Shown here: piece after piece, positions 25,338 through 35,402 of the stretch
Position numbering within the stretch: the stretch's first letter is position 1
Layout of the letters: the number at the start of each line of letters is the position of its first letter
Source of the DNA: Burkholderia lata
GTDB taxonomy: Bacteria; Pseudomonadota; Gammaproteobacteria; Burkholderiales; Burkholderiaceae
Assembly (NCBI RefSeq): GCF_000012945.1
Contig: NC_007509.1
Span: 930,001 to 994,000 of the forward strand
Direction of reading: 5' to 3'
DNA length: 64,000 nucleotides
Translations under genes and position numbers: made by a program
The notes under the pieces: model-generated
Databases searched by the model: none
Told to the model about the DNA's origin: nothing
What the model saw: only the letters and a program-made list of their open reading frames with translations

Positions 25338-28300
25338 TCACCCTACCCGCGCTTCGCCCTCGCGCTCGGCTTCCCCTTCGTCCGTACCGATTCGTGCCAG
25401 CACCGGCTTGAGCGCCTGCCCGGTGTGGCTTGCGCTCACCTGCACGAGCGCTTCCGGCGGTGCCGCCGCGACGATCGTACCGCCCCCCACGCCGCCTTCC
25501 GGCCCGAGATCGATGATCCAGTCGGCTTCCGCGATCACGTCGAGGTCATGCTCGATCACGACGACGCTGTGCCCCGCATCGACGAGCCGGTGCAGCACGC
25601 GGATCAGTTTCGCGACATCCGCCATGTGCAGGCCGACCGTCGGTTCGTCGAGCACGTACAGCGTGTGCGGCGCCTTCTGGCCACGCCGCGTGATGTCGTC
25701 GCGCACCTTCGTCAGCTCGGTGACGAGCTTGATGCGCTGCGCCTCGCCGCCCGACAGCGTCGGCGACGGCTGGCCGAGCGTCAGGTAGCCAAGGCCGACA
25801 TCCTTCATCAGCTGCAACGGATGCGCGATGTTCGAGATCGGCGCAAAAAACTCCACGGCCTCGTCGATCTCCATCGTCAGCACGTCGCCGATGTTCCGGC
25901 CACGCCACGTGACGGCGAGCGTCTCCGGGTTGAAGCGCTGCCCGTGACACACGTCGCACGGCACCTTCACGTCGGGCAGGAAGCTCATCCCGATCGTGCG
26001 CACGCCTTGCCCTTCGCATGCGGGGCAGCGCCCGTCGCCGGTATTGAACGAGAAACGCGACGCCGTGTAGCCGCGCGCACGGGATTCCAGCGTATCGGCG
26101 AACAGCTTGCGGATCGTGTCCCACACGCCGATATAGGTGGCCGGGCACGAGCGCGGCGTCTTGCCGATCGGCGTCTGGTCGACTTCCAGCACGCGATCGA
26201 TCTGCTCCCAGCCGCTCAGCGACTCGCAGCCCTGCCACGCATGCGTGACGGTCAGCGACGGCCGCGGGGCGCTGCGCGCGAGCACGCTCGAACGGCGGTT
26301 GGTAGCCGGCGCGTCCTGCTGCGCGGCCTTGCGTGCGCGCCGCGTGGCCGGCGACGACAGCACCGAACGGCCGACCGCGTCGAGCAGGTTCGTCATCAGC
26401 ACGTCGCGCGCGAGCGTCGACTTGCCCGAGCCGCTCACGCCCGTCACCGCGACGAGCCGCGCGAGCGGAATGCCGACCGTGACGTCACGCAGGTTGTGCA
26501 GCCGCGCGCCATGCACGGTCAGCCAGGCTTCCGGCACTGCAGCGCCGCCCTTCTTGCCCGGCAGGCTTACGCTGCGACGCGGCTGCAGCGGGTGCGTCAT
26601 CGGCTGCGCGAGCAGGCGCCCCGTCACCGAATCGGCCTGCGCGGCCAGATCCGCGACCGCGCCCTGCGCGACCAGCGTGCCGCCGCGCTTGCCCGCGCCC
26701 GGGCCGACGTCGATGATGTGATCGGCGCGGCGGATCGTGTCCTCGTCATGCTCGACGACGACGAGCGTATTGCCCTTGTCGCCGAGCTTGCGCAGCGCGT
26801 CCAGCAGGATCTGGTTGTCGCGCGGATGCAGGCCAATCGTCGGTTCGTCGAGCACGTAACAGACACCCTGCAGGTTGCTGCCGAGTTGCGCGGCGAGCCG
26901 GATGCGCTGCGCTTCGCCGCCCGACAGGCTCGGCGCCGCGCGATCGAGGCTCAGGTAGCCGAGCCCGACTTCCTCCAGAAACGCGAGGCGGCTGCCGATC
27001 TCGCTGACGATGTCGCGTGCGATCTGCGCGTCGCGGCCCGTCAGTTCCAGCCCGTCGATCCAGCGGCGCGTGTCGGACACCGTCCATTGCGCGACCTCGA
27101 CGATCGGATGCGCGTCGAACGTGACCGCACGCGCGGACGGGTTCAGCCGCGTGCCGTGGCAATCCGGGCACGGCTCGTTGCCCACGCCTTCCGGTTCCTG
27201 CTCATCGGACGGCAGTGTCTGCTCACGGCCACGATCATCGCCGGCAAGCACCGTGTCGTCGTACACGGCACGCTGTTCGCGCGTGAGCGTGACGCCGGTG
27301 CCGACGCAGGTCGTGCACCAGCCATGCTTGCTGTTGTACGAGAACATCCGCGGGTCCAGCTCCGGGTAGCTCGTGCCGCACACCGGGCACGCGCGCTTGA
27401 CCGACAGCACCTTGACCGTGCCGACACGCGCGGTCGAATGATCGTTCTGCATCGCATGGTGCAGCCCGTCGAGCGGCGCGAGCAGATGCATCACGCCCTT
27501 GCCTAGCTCGAGCGTCTCGTCGAGCACGCGCCGCAGTTCGGCCTCGTTGTCCGGCGACACGACGATGTCGGCCACCGGCAACTCGATCGTGTGCTCGCGG
27601 AAGCGGTCGAGCTTCGGCCACGGATCGACCGGCACGAACTCGCCGTCGACCCGCAGATGCGTGCTGCCGCGCGCCTTCGCCCACTTCGCGAGATCCGTAT
27701 AGACGCCCTTGCGGTTGACGACGAGCGGCGCGAGCAGCCCGACGTGCTCGCCGCGATGATCGCGCAGCAACTGCGCGGCGATCGATTCGACGGACTGCGA
27801 CGTGACGGGCGTGCCGTCGTGGATGCAATGCTGCAGGCCGAGCTTCACATACAACAGCCGCAGAAAATGCCAGACCTCGGACGTGGTCGCGACCGTGCTC
27901 TTGCGCCCGCCGCGCGACAGCCGCTGCTCGATCGCGACGGTCGGCGGAATGCCGTACACCGCATCGACTTCGGGGCGGCCGGCCGGCTGCACGATCGAGC
28001 GCGCATACGCGTTCAGCGATTCGAGGTAACGGCGCTGGCCTTCGTGGAACAGGATGTCGAATGCGAGCGTCGACTTGCCGGAACCCGACACGCCGGTGAT
28101 CACGTTGAACTTGCCGTGCGGGATGTCGACGTCGAGCGCCTTCAGGTTGTGCTCGCGCGCGTTGACGATCCGCACGACGTCTTCGCCTTCGATCGCACGC
28201 CGCTCGCGCGCCGCATTCAGTACGGCCTGCAACGGCTTGCCTTCGTCGGCGAGCGCCAGCTCGGCATCCATTGCGCGGTCGTATTGCAGCAGTGCCACGC

Positions 28301-31241
28301 CGGTATGCGATTCGGCGCAGGCCTTCACGTCGTCGGGCGTGCCCGCGCACAGCACGAGCCCGCCACCGTCGCCGCCTTCCGGGCCGAGATCGATCAGCCA
28401 GTCGGCCGCGCGGATCACGTCGAGGTTGTGCTCGATCACGATCAGCGAATGGCCGGCCGCGAGCAGCTTGCCGAACGCCTGCATCAGCTTCGCGATGTCG
28501 TCGAAGTGCAGCCCGGTGGTCGGCTCGTCGAACATGAACAGCTTTGCCCGCGCGATGCGCGCTTCCTCCGTGACGACCCGGCGGCCGTTGACCGCTGCCG
28601 CCGATTCGGCGAGGAAGCCGGCCAGCTTCAGCCGCTGCGCTTCGCCGCCCGACAGTGTCGGCACCGGCTGGCCGAGCTTCACGTATTCGAGGCCGACGTC
28701 GACGATCGGCTGCAGCACGCGCAGCACCTCGGCGTCGGTCGCGAAAAACGCGGCCGCTTCGCTGACCGTGAGGTCGAGCACGTCGGCAATGCTCAGCGCG
28801 CGGCCGTTACGCTCGATGCGCACTTCGAGAATCTCGGCGCGGTAGCGGCTGCCGTCGCAATCCGGGCAGCGCAGGTAGACGTCGCTCAGGAACTGCATCT
28901 CGATGTGCTCGAAGCCCGAGCCGCCGCAGGTCGGGCAACGGCCGTCGCCCGAGTTGAAGCTGAACGTGCCGGCGCCATAGCCGCGTTGCAGCGCGAGCGG
29001 CGCCTTCGCGAACAGCTTGCGGATTTCGTCGAACGCGCCGACGTAGCTCGCCGGGTTCGACCGCGTGGTCTTGCCGATCGGCGACTGGTCGACGAACACG
29101 ACGTCGCCTACCTGGTCGGCGCCCGTGAGGCCGCGATACGCGCCCGGCGACTCGGTCGCCTTGCCGTGGTGCCGCGCCATCGCCGGATAAAGCACGTCCT
29201 GCAGCAGCGTGGACTTGCCGGACCCGGACACACCCGTCACGCAGACGAGCCGCTGCAACGGAATCTCGACCGTCACGTCGCGCAGGTTGTGTTCGCTCGC
29301 GCCTTCGAGCACGATGCGCGGCGTGTTCGCGTCGACCACGCGGCGCGCCCAGTTCGACGCATGCGCGACATGCTTGCGGCCGCCGAGGTACTCACCCGTG
29401 AGCGTATGCGCCGACCGGATGTCGCCCGGCGTGCCGTCGTAGACGATCGTGCCGCCGCGCTCGCCCGGGCCGGGCCCCATGTCGATCAGCCGGTCGGCCG
29501 CGAGCATCACCGACGGATCGTGTTCGACCACGACCAGCGTATTACCCGCGTCGCGCAGCCGCTGCATCGCCTCGACGATCCGCGTGAGATCGCGCGGATG
29601 CAGCCCGATGCTCGGCTCGTCGAGCACGAACAGGGTTTTCGTGAGCGACGTGCCGAGCGCCGTCGTCAGGTTGATCCGCTGCACCTCACCGCCCGACAGC
29701 GTACGACTCTGCCGGTCGAGCGTCAGGTAGCCGAGCCCCACGTCGCACAGGTACTTCAGGCGCGTGCGCACCTCGGCGAGCAGCAGCTTCAGTGCATCGT
29801 CGAGCAGCGCGCTCGGCAGGCTGATGCCGTCGAAGAAGCGACGAATGCGCTCGATCGGCAACAGCATCAGGTCGTGCACGGTCAGGCCCGGCAGCGCTTC
29901 GAGCTGCGCGCGGCTCCAGTCGACGCCACGCGGCATGAAACGGCCGGCCGGCGCGAGCACGCCGTCGGCGTTTTCCTTCGAGCCGAGCCGCCATTGCAGC
30001 GATTCCGTCTTCAGGCGCGCGCCGCCGCACACGTCGCACGGCGTGTAGCTGCGGTATTTCGACAGCAGCACGCGGATGTGCATCTTGTACGCTTTCGACT
30101 CGAGATAGCCGAAGAAGCGCTTCACGCCGTACCACTGGCTCTGCCACTTGCCGTTCCAGTCCGGCGAGCCGTTGACGACCCAGTCGCGCTCGGCGTCCGA
30201 CAGCTCGGCCCACGGCGTGTCGCGCGGGATGCCGGCTTTCGCCGCATAGCGCATCAGGTCGTCCTGGCACTCCTTCCACGCGGGGGTCTGCATCGGCTTG
30301 ATCGCGCCGCCGCGCAGCGTCTTGCGCGCGTCGGGGATCACGAGGCCGAGATCGACGCCGATCACGCGGCCGAAGCCGCGGCACGTTTCGCACGCGCCGT
30401 ACGCCGAATTGAACGAGAACAGCGCCGCCTGCGGCTCCGCGTAGCGCAGGTCGCTGTCGGGATCGTGGAGCCCGGTGGAGAAACGCCACACCTGCGGCTC
30501 GGCGGTCGCGCCATCCGGGCTTTCCGGCTCCGCCGCGAGCACGTATACGTTCACGCGCCCGCCGCCGCGCTTCAGCGACGCCTCGATCGCCTCGACGACA
30601 CGCACCTTGTCGGTGTTCTGCACACGGAAGCGGTCGGCCACCACGTCGAGCACCTTGCGCGGCCCGGTGGCCGACGCGACCTCGCGCTGCGCCTGCACGC
30701 GCGTATAGCCGCTCGCGGACAGCCACTGCGCGATTTCTTCGTCGGACACCGTTTCCGGCAATTCGACCGGGAACGTGACGACGACGCGCGGATCGTCCGC
30801 CTGCGTGCGCGCGACCAGATCCGCGTAGATCGTCTCCGGCGTGTCGTGCCGCACCTGCCGCGCGGTCTTGCGGTCGAACAGCTCGGCCGCGCGCGCGTAC
30901 AGCAGCTTCAGGTGATCGTTCAGCTCGGTCATCGTGCCGACCGTGGAGCGCGAGCTGCGGACCGGGTTGGTCTGGTCGATCGCGATCGCGGGCGGCACGC
31001 CGTCGACACGCTCGACCTGCGGGCGATCCATCCGGTCGAGGAACTGCCGCGCGTACGCGCTGAACGTCTCGACGTAGCGCCGCTGGCCTTCCGCGTACAG
31101 CGTGTCGAACACGAGACTCGACTTGCCGGAGCCCGACGGGCCGGTGACGACCGTCATCTCGCCGGTGCGCAGGTCGAGATCAAGATTCTTGAGGTTGTGC
31201 TGACGTGCTCCGCGAATGCGGATCAGATTGCTGGATGACAA
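25338..31241 (-). CDS. Tandem (double) UvrA excinuclease subunit
   Basis: At 1967 residues it is about twice the length of normal UvrA (about 940). It contains four Walker A motifs: TGPSGSGKSS near residue 34, and GVSGSGKST near 672, 1052 and 1604. There are four ABC signatures: TLSGGEVQRINL, TLSGGEAQRLKLA, SLSGGEAQRIRLA and TLSGGEAQRIKLV. Each half is a full UvrA-like unit, so the protein could act as a covalent dimer in damage recognition. The zinc modules differ: half 2 has an intact CPVCG...CTTC pair, while the matching site of half 1 keeps only GACETCRG. Both halves keep the later CPTC...CPDC and CPAC...CDVC modules. A LexA box lies 127 bp upstream and a terminator follows. Confidence 0.93.
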   Translation of the reverse strand: MSSSNLIRIRGARQHNLKNLDLDLRTGEMTVVTGPSGSGKSSLVFDTLYAEGQRRYVETFSAYARQFLDRMDRPQVERVDGVPPAIAIDQTNPVRSSRSTVGTMTELNDHLKLLYARAAELFDRKTARQVRHDTPETIYADLVARTQADDPRVVVTFPVELPETVSDEEIAQWLSASGYTRVQAQREVASATGPRKVLDVVADRFRVQNTDKVRVVEAIEASLKRGGGRVNVYVLAAEPESPDGATAEPQVWRFSTGLHDPDSDLRYAEPQAALFSFNSAYGACETCRGFGRVIGVDLGLVIPDARKTLRGGAIKPMQTPAWKECQDDLMRYAAKAGIPRDTPWAELSDAERDWVVNGSPDWNGKWQSQWYGVKRFFGYLESKAYKMHIRVLLSKYRSYTPCDVCGGARLKTESLQWRLGSKENADGVLAPAGRFMPRGVDWSRAQLEALPGLTVHDLMLLPIERIRRFFDGISLPSALLDDALKLLLAEVRTRLKYLCDVGLGYLTLDRQSRTLSGGEVQRINLTTALGTSLTKTLFVLDEPSIGLHPRDLTRIVEAMQRLRDAGNTLVVVEHDPSVMLAADRLIDMGPGPGERGGTIVYDGTPGDIRSAHTLTGEYLGGRKHVAHASNWARRVVDANTPRIVLEGASEHNLRDVTVEIPLQRLVCVTGVSGSGKSTLLQDVLYPAMARHHGKATESPGAYRGLTGADQVGDVVFVDQSPIGKTTRSNPASYVGAFDEIRKLFAKAPLALQRGYGAGTFSFNSGDGRCPTCGGSGFEHIEMQFLSDVYLRCPDCDGSRYRAEILEVRIERNGRALSIADVLDLTVSEAAAFFATDAEVLRVLQPIVDVGLEYVKLGQPVPTLSGGEAQRLKLAGFLAESAAAVNGRRVVTEEARIARAKLFMFDEPTTGLHFDDIAKLMQAFGKLLAAGHSLIVIEHNLDVIRAADWLIDLGPEGGDGGGLVLCAGTPDDVKACAESHTGVALLQYDRAMDAELALADEGKPLQAVLNAARERRAIEGEDVVRIVNAREHNLKALDVDIPHGKFNVITGVSGSGKSTLAFDILFHEGQRRYLESLNAYARSIVQPAGRPEVDAVYGIPPTVAIEQRLSRGGRKSTVATTSEVWHFLRLLYVKLGLQHCIHDGTPVTSQSVESIAAQLLRDHRGEHVGLLAPLVVNRKGVYTDLAKWAKARGSTHLRVDGEFVPVDPWPKLDRFREHTIELPVADIVVSPDNEAELRRVLDETLELGKGVMHLLAPLDGLHHAMQNDHSTARVGTVKVLSVKRACPVCGTSYPELDPRMFSYNSKHGWCTTCVGTGVTLTREQRAVYDDTVLAGDDRGREQTLPSDEQEPEGVGNEPCPDCHGTRLNPSARAVTFDAHPIVEVAQWTVSDTRRWIDGLELTGRDAQIARDIVSEIGSRLAFLEEVGLGYLSLDRAAPSLSGGEAQRIRLAAQLGSNLQGVCYVLDEPTIGLHPRDNQILLDALRKLGDKGNTLVVVEHDEDTIRRADHIIDVGPGAGKRGGTLVAQGAVADLAAQADSVTGRLLAQPMTHPLQPRRSVSLPGKKGGAAVPEAWLTVHGARLHNLRDVTVGIPLARLVAVTGVSGSGKSTLARDVLMTNLLDAVGRSVLSSPATRRARKAAQQDAPATNRRSSVLARSAPRPSLTVTHAWQGCESLSGWEQIDRVLEVDQTPIGKTPRSCPATYIGVWDTIRKLFADTLESRARGYTASRFSFNTGDGRCPACEGQGVRTIGMSFLPDVKVPCDVCHGQRFNPETLAVTWRGRNIGDVLTMEIDEAVEFFAPISNIAHPLQLMKDVGLGYLTLGQPSPTLSGGEAQRIKLVTELTKVRDDITRRGQKAPHTLYVLDEPTVGLHMADVAKLIRVLHRLVDAGHSVVVIEHDLDVIAEADWIIDLGPEGGVGGGTIVAAAPPEALVQVSASHTGQALKPVLARIGTDEGEAEREGEARVG

Positions 31242-31367
31242 TTTGCCTGCCCGTCTGAATGAGTTAGCCAGAGTTCACGGTGCCGGGACGCTGCGGTGGA
31301 TGCCCGCAGGCGCGGCGCGCGGGCCGCAAGGTCGTGCCCGTGCGACTCGATTTCGACGGACACTATA

Positions 31368-31383
31368 CTGTATATTCATACAG
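31368..31383 (-). promoter_or_regulatory. LexA (SOS) box of the double uvrA
   Basis: CTGTATATTCATACAG fits CTG-N10-CAG perfectly and is close to the Escherichia coli uvrA box as I recall it. On the minus strand it abuts TATAGT, a likely -10 element (31362-31367), so LexA would block the uvrA promoter. Confidence 0.85.
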
Positions 31384-31890
31384 TTTTCCATGACGACCCT
31401 GGGGGCGTCATGGGCAGGCGGCTGGCGGCCGGGATTCCCTTCCCCCGGAACGCTGTTCGCTCAAGCTGGAGCCCGGTTTGGACATGGCGCATGCCCCGAT
31501 GCGCTCGCGGTCCGTCATTCCTGGCCACGGCGATTGAGACCCGATGCAAGGTGGCAGGCGAAATGGGGAGGATCGGGAAAGGCCGGACGGCAAAGTCCAG
31601 TTATTTCGGAACGTTCGACATCTGATGGTTTCCCTGCTGCTGCAGGTTGCTTGTGGCCTAGGCCGCCGCCGCGACCTCGGCCGACTGCGCGCGAGAGTCT
31701 TTGATGCTACCTTGCTCCGCAAACACGGCACACGCGTCGTTCAATCGGCACTCCTGGTGGGAAACCTGCAACTTTTGCAAGGCCGTCAGTCGGATAGGGC
31801 GAGCTTCACCCGAGCCCGGCCCGTTTGACGCCGGAAACGAAACGCCCCGCACATCGGGTGTTCAGCCCATTCTCAGATATCGGACAGCTC
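31384..31890. other. Gene-poor stretch between uvrA promoter and alpha/beta hydrolase
   Basis: No complete gene was found. On the minus strand a stop-bounded segment ends at about 31658 with LTALQKLQVSHQECRLNDAC and a Ser/Ala-rich tail, which looks like the C-terminus of a lost protein, but I do not recognise it. A second minus frame around 31430-31620 also lacks a start. The patch has the look of decayed sequence. Confidence 0.35.
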
Positions 31891-32700
31891 ATGAAGAACA
31901 GCATTCTGGTCACCTCCGGTCGCGCCGCGCTGGCGACCGAAGTCGTCGGCAGTGGAGACCCGATCGTGTTTTTGCACGCACGCGTCGCGGACCGCCGGAT
32001 GTGGGGCCACCAGATGCGTGAAACAGGCGCGACTCTCCAAGCCATTGCCTATGATCGACGAGGCTTTGGAGAAACTACTGCTGAAGCAGAGAGCCATTCT
32101 TCCGTTGAAGATTTGATCGCCGTTATCAAGTCGGTGTCAAACGGCGCTCCTGCAATACTGGTTGCCTGCTCTCAAGGCGGGGGCATTGCACTCGACGCAG
32201 CGCTTCGATATCCGTCACATGTTCGCGCGCTTGTTCTAGTTGCGCCGAATGTGACCGGCGCGCCGAAAATGGTCCATGCGCCGCAGGTTGACGATTTGAT
32301 TGCCCGTTTAGCAGACGCCGAGGCCAGCAGCCATTTTGAAGAAGCCATTGCGATACGCACGCGTCTCTGGCTTGACGGCCCGCTTCAGCACGAAGGGCGC
32401 GTGAACGGTAAAGCCCGCAAGCTGTTTGATGAGATGAACGCTGTCGCTCTCGGTTTGCCCCCGGCAGGCATGAACACGGATGCACCGATTGCGTATGGGC
32501 GACTCGAAGAAATTTCAGTGCCGACATTGGTGATGTGCGGGGAGCTTGACCTTCCCGGCATTCAGGAGCGTAGTCGCTACGTCGCGAATACCGTATCTGA
32601 CGGTATCTTCCACCCAATATCAGGTACCGCCCATTTGCCGAGCCTTGAACGGCCAGAGGAAGTCACGGGTAGGATCGTGGATTTCATCGGATCACTGTGA
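31891..32700 (+). CDS. Alpha/beta hydrolase
   Basis: A 269-residue alpha/beta hydrolase of the small soluble esterase/haloperoxidase-like type. The oxyanion motif region is IVFLHARVADRRMW, where HG is replaced by HA. YDRRGFGET is the conserved second motif. The nucleophile elbow is ACSQGGG, an A-x-S-x-G form. The acid lies in CGELDLPG and the His in GTAHLPSLERPEEV. The start at 31891 gives the normal N-terminus; only GGACAG resembles a ribosome-binding site. It stands alone among low-coding-density sequence. The substrate is unknown. Confidence 0.85.
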   Translation: MKNSILVTSGRAALATEVVGSGDPIVFLHARVADRRMWGHQMRETGATLQAIAYDRRGFGETTAEAESHSSVEDLIAVIKSVSNGAPAILVACSQGGGIALDAALRYPSHVRALVLVAPNVTGAPKMVHAPQVDDLIARLADAEASSHFEEAIAIRTRLWLDGPLQHEGRVNGKARKLFDEMNAVALGLPPAGMNTDAPIAYGRLEEISVPTLVMCGELDLPGIQERSRYVANTVSDGIFHPISGTAHLPSLERPEEVTGRIVDFIGSL

Positions 32701-33541
32701 TGCTTGGCAATGGGGGAAGTAAGTAGCGAAACGCTGACGAAGATACCCCCGCGCGGAAAGGCCTTGTCAACCAGGTCACCCATGTGAAGGCTAGCAGGCG
32801 TCCACCATGCGACGTTGCATCGCCTTCGCGACACTCGCCTTGTACCGTCGCTCGACCCGATCGAAAGATTCATCAGATTCATCCCGTTCAGGAGCCGTGC
32901 CGCAAAAAGGCGCGGGTATGCGAACCGGTTTGACCGGGACAGGCTCGAGGGACCATTTTGTATCGATTGGCTCCACCGCTCAGGGTCGGTTTGCCCCCGC
33001 CGCGAACCGGCGCAATGGCAGCCGACTGGATTCGGCCATGACGAGTCACTCGCGAGTTCCGAGGTCAGGACGCCCGGACGTCGGCGCATATTGCGCAAAC
33101 GGTCGTTGGACGTCGACGGTAGCGCATCGCTCAAGCGCCGTGTTGACGAGAGATTTCTCGAAAGGCCGGCACCCTGCGCCGGTCGCGAGCACGAGATGAA
33201 CCTCGCCGCGCGTCATGCGGTGCACTGAGTAACCCGGTTCCACCATTTCGATTGCGCTCATTCTCTTCACTTCGATACATGCGCTGACATGACATGCGAT
33301 CCGCGGCGACGCGGGTATCGCACACAACGCATTCATTGGCCCGCTGGCGGCTGATTCGCTTTCTATACTGTTTACGTTGCCGATTTATCAAGGGCATGCG
33401 TGCGTCAGCAACGCACATGTCCGACAAATCCCGGGGTAAACGAAAACTGCACCTGCCTCAAAAGCTTGAGGCCGGTCGGTGAAGTTCGTCCCGTGTATGG
33501 GCGGGAGAACGTGGATGGACTCCTTAACCATCGGAGGCAAT
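32701..33541. other. Gene-poor stretch
   Basis: Several overlapping frames occur on both strands, such as a minus 61-codon frame 32791-32976 ending in RYKASVAKAMQRRMVDAC and a plus frame 32815-33228, but none shows known motifs, a good ribosome-binding site or consistent third-position GC. I support no gene here. Confidence 0.35.
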
Positions 33542-33835
33542 ATGGCGACATACATCGTGTTGATGAATTGGACCGATCAAGGCATGCAGTCAGTGAAGGA
33601 CACGGTCCAGCGAGCGAAATCGTTTCAGGAAGGGGCGAAGGCGATGGGCGTCACCGTCAGTTCGCTCAACTGGACACTTGGGCCTTACGACATCGTCGCG
33701 ACACTCGATGCGCCCGACGACGAAACCGCGACGCGGCTGGGACTGATGGTGGCGCAATTGGGCAATGTTCGAACCGTCAGTATGCGTGCTTTCGGCGAGG
33801 CGGAAATGGAGCGAATCGTCGGCGGAATGAAGTGA
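33542..33835 (+). CDS. GYD-domain protein
   Basis: A 97-residue protein matching the GYD family (named for its Gly-Tyr-Asp motif). The diagnostic segment is WTLGPYDIVATLDAPDDETA, where G-P-Y-D stands at the motif position, and the N-terminus MATYIVLMNWTDQGMQSVKD is typical. The fold is predicted to be a small alpha/beta dimer; the function is unknown. CGGAGG lies five bases before the ATG. A longer upstream in-frame start (33479) has no such signal. Both neighbours are gene-poor, so no operon partner is visible. Confidence 0.85.
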   Translation: MATYIVLMNWTDQGMQSVKDTVQRAKSFQEGAKAMGVTVSSLNWTLGPYDIVATLDAPDDETATRLGLMVAQLGNVRTVSMRAFGEAEMERIVGGMK

Positions 33836-34403
33836 AACCTTGACGCGCGAGATGCAACCGCCATCGACAGAGATGAAACGGGCGTCCTGAAAGCTGGCCG
33901 GTTGCCGTCGTATCGTGGCGTTGCAGGTATGGCTCACGAGCCAGGAGCCAAGCGCAGGCAAAGGCCAACGATGCGGGGCGCAAGCGTGTAGCGTGACGCC
34001 ATTCTCGCGCGCCTCGACATGGGCCAGGTGCCTGCGCAGCTACGCTCCCGGAGGTCGATCAACGACAAGGAACGACGCCGCTTGAACGGGAAGGTTGTAG
34101 TGAGCGGGCAGCTTCCCTGCGCGACATCGGTAACCGAGTCGCTGCCAGCAGCCTCGCACCTCGCGTCGAAACGCTCGCAATCATCCGTCTAGTCATGGAT
34201 GCCATCGCCGGCCCGCAGTCAGGCTGTATTCATGCCCGCGTCGGTCGCCGCTCAGGTGAACTCTGGCGCTGACGTGCTGACGTTCGACATGGCCGGCGAG
34301 AAACGCGATCGCAGATCGCCGCCGTATCGGCAAGACGATGGGTGTCCGCACCGAATACTTGTCCACGAGTGGCCGTACCGAGCGACCGTTTAGCGCTGCG
34401 GAT
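33836..34403. other. Non-coding or decayed stretch before the IS30 remnant
   Basis: No gene was found. The stretch probably belongs to a scar of past insertions, as an IS30 fragment follows directly. A minus-strand stretch near 33900 (DARFISVDGGCISR) vaguely recalls the end of an SDR enzyme but lacks the conserved TG, so it is not called. Confidence 0.35.
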
Positions 34404-34619
34404 TCAACCCGTCGGTGCAACGAATTGATGAAATCGTTCAGCCGGTGTATCGAAGTTTAGTGTCTTTCGTGGACGCTCATTGAGCCGTCTGGCTACTGCG
34501 TTGAGCTTGGCCTGCGAATAGGCCGAGAGATCGGCCCCCTTGGGGAAATACTGTCTCAGGAGCCCATTTGTGTTCTCGTTCGATGCGCGCCCCGGACGGG
34601 GCCGCACCGATGGACACAA
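34404..34619 (-). pseudogene. IS30-family transposase, C-terminal remnant
   Basis: The minus strand ends a frame with [40 protein letters not shown] and [15 protein letters not shown], the well-conserved C-terminus of IS30-family transposases that includes the last catalytic acidic residue (N-E-N-T). Upstream of ASNENT the similarity is lost, and no start, N-terminal HTH or other DDE residue is present. Only about 60 codons survive. It marks the gene-poor 31-36 kb part as a site of past insertion and deletion. Confidence 0.8.
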
Positions 34620-34820
34620 GCGTTGAACTCCGTTCTCGGTCGAAACAGCGGCCGTCCAAGCGTGGAGTAGTATTCCCCCATGTCCAGGTTATTGCCAAGC
34701 CTCTACGGCACACAGCCGCCCACCCGTGACGACGGCGGCGAGCTCGCAAAGGCGTTCAAACTGCTTCAACGATACGTGTGGCTGCACCGGCCGTGGCGAC
34801 GGCATTGATGGGAATGCATC

Positions 34821-35234
34821 ATGTCAACCGAGTGGAAGCACCGCGTCAGACTGTTTGTCCAGCGTTTCTGGCAGCCGACCAGTGCGTGCATGACGTGCAT
34901 GCCGGGGAGCTGGGGAAATATCACGAGCCTTGCCCACTGGACTATTGCATTTCATACGGGTCTGCTTACTGGACTCCTGGCTGTCCTTCTGACTTTCACG
35001 CCTGTGGCGAAACTCTACGCGCATCGATACGGCAATGCGCTGGTCGTTGGCGTCCTGACAACGTTGGGCGACGCCTACTCGCACTCGAGTCACTACCGTA
35101 TCCCCTATGTCGAGCACATCGTGACAGGGGCAATTTCAGGTGCCTTTACGCTTGCGGCGTCATATCTCTTCGAAGACCGCGCGCGACGCATTCGGGCGGT
35201 GTGGACTCGGGTTTTCGGACAGCCAGTCCGATGA
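34821..35234 (+). CDS. Small membrane protein of unknown function
   Basis: A 137-residue protein. The N-terminal soluble part has a CMTCMPG motif (residues 23-29), followed by about three hydrophobic segments: IAFHTGLLTGLLAVLLTF, a weaker one at ALVVGVLTTLGDAY, and IVTGAISGAFTLAASYLF. The C-terminus is Arg-rich, predicting a cytoplasmic tail. His residues (HSSHYR) sit between segments 2 and 3. GGGA precedes the ATG. I do not recognise the family. It lies between the IS30 remnant and a possible immunity-type protein. Confidence 0.6.
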   Translation: MSTEWKHRVRLFVQRFWQPTSACMTCMPGSWGNITSLAHWTIAFHTGLLTGLLAVLLTFTPVAKLYAHRYGNALVVGVLTTLGDAYSHSSHYRIPYVEHIVTGAISGAFTLAASYLFEDRARRIRAVWTRVFGQPVR

Positions 35235-35402
35235 CTTTCTGAACCTGCCGGGCCAAACGAAAAGAGACTCCCCGGTGAAGCGACGCTTCATGATCCGGAG
35301 GCCGTGCATGGACAACCGGAATTCGCGATGGCCAGGCGCGGGCGTTCAACATAGCCGGATGGACCGTCGCCGATCGCCTCTCATTCAAAAAAAGTGCGAA
35401 CC

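Noticed and set aside
27591..31238. A 1215-codon open frame on the plus strand opposite the uvrA gene.
   Set aside because: A shadow frame produced by high-GC codon use in uvrA; the composition is Arg/Ala/His-rich with no family motif.
33836..33961. A possible SDR C-terminal fragment (DARFISVDGG) on the minus strand.
   Set aside because: Too short, and the conserved TG of the SDR end is missing; likely chance.
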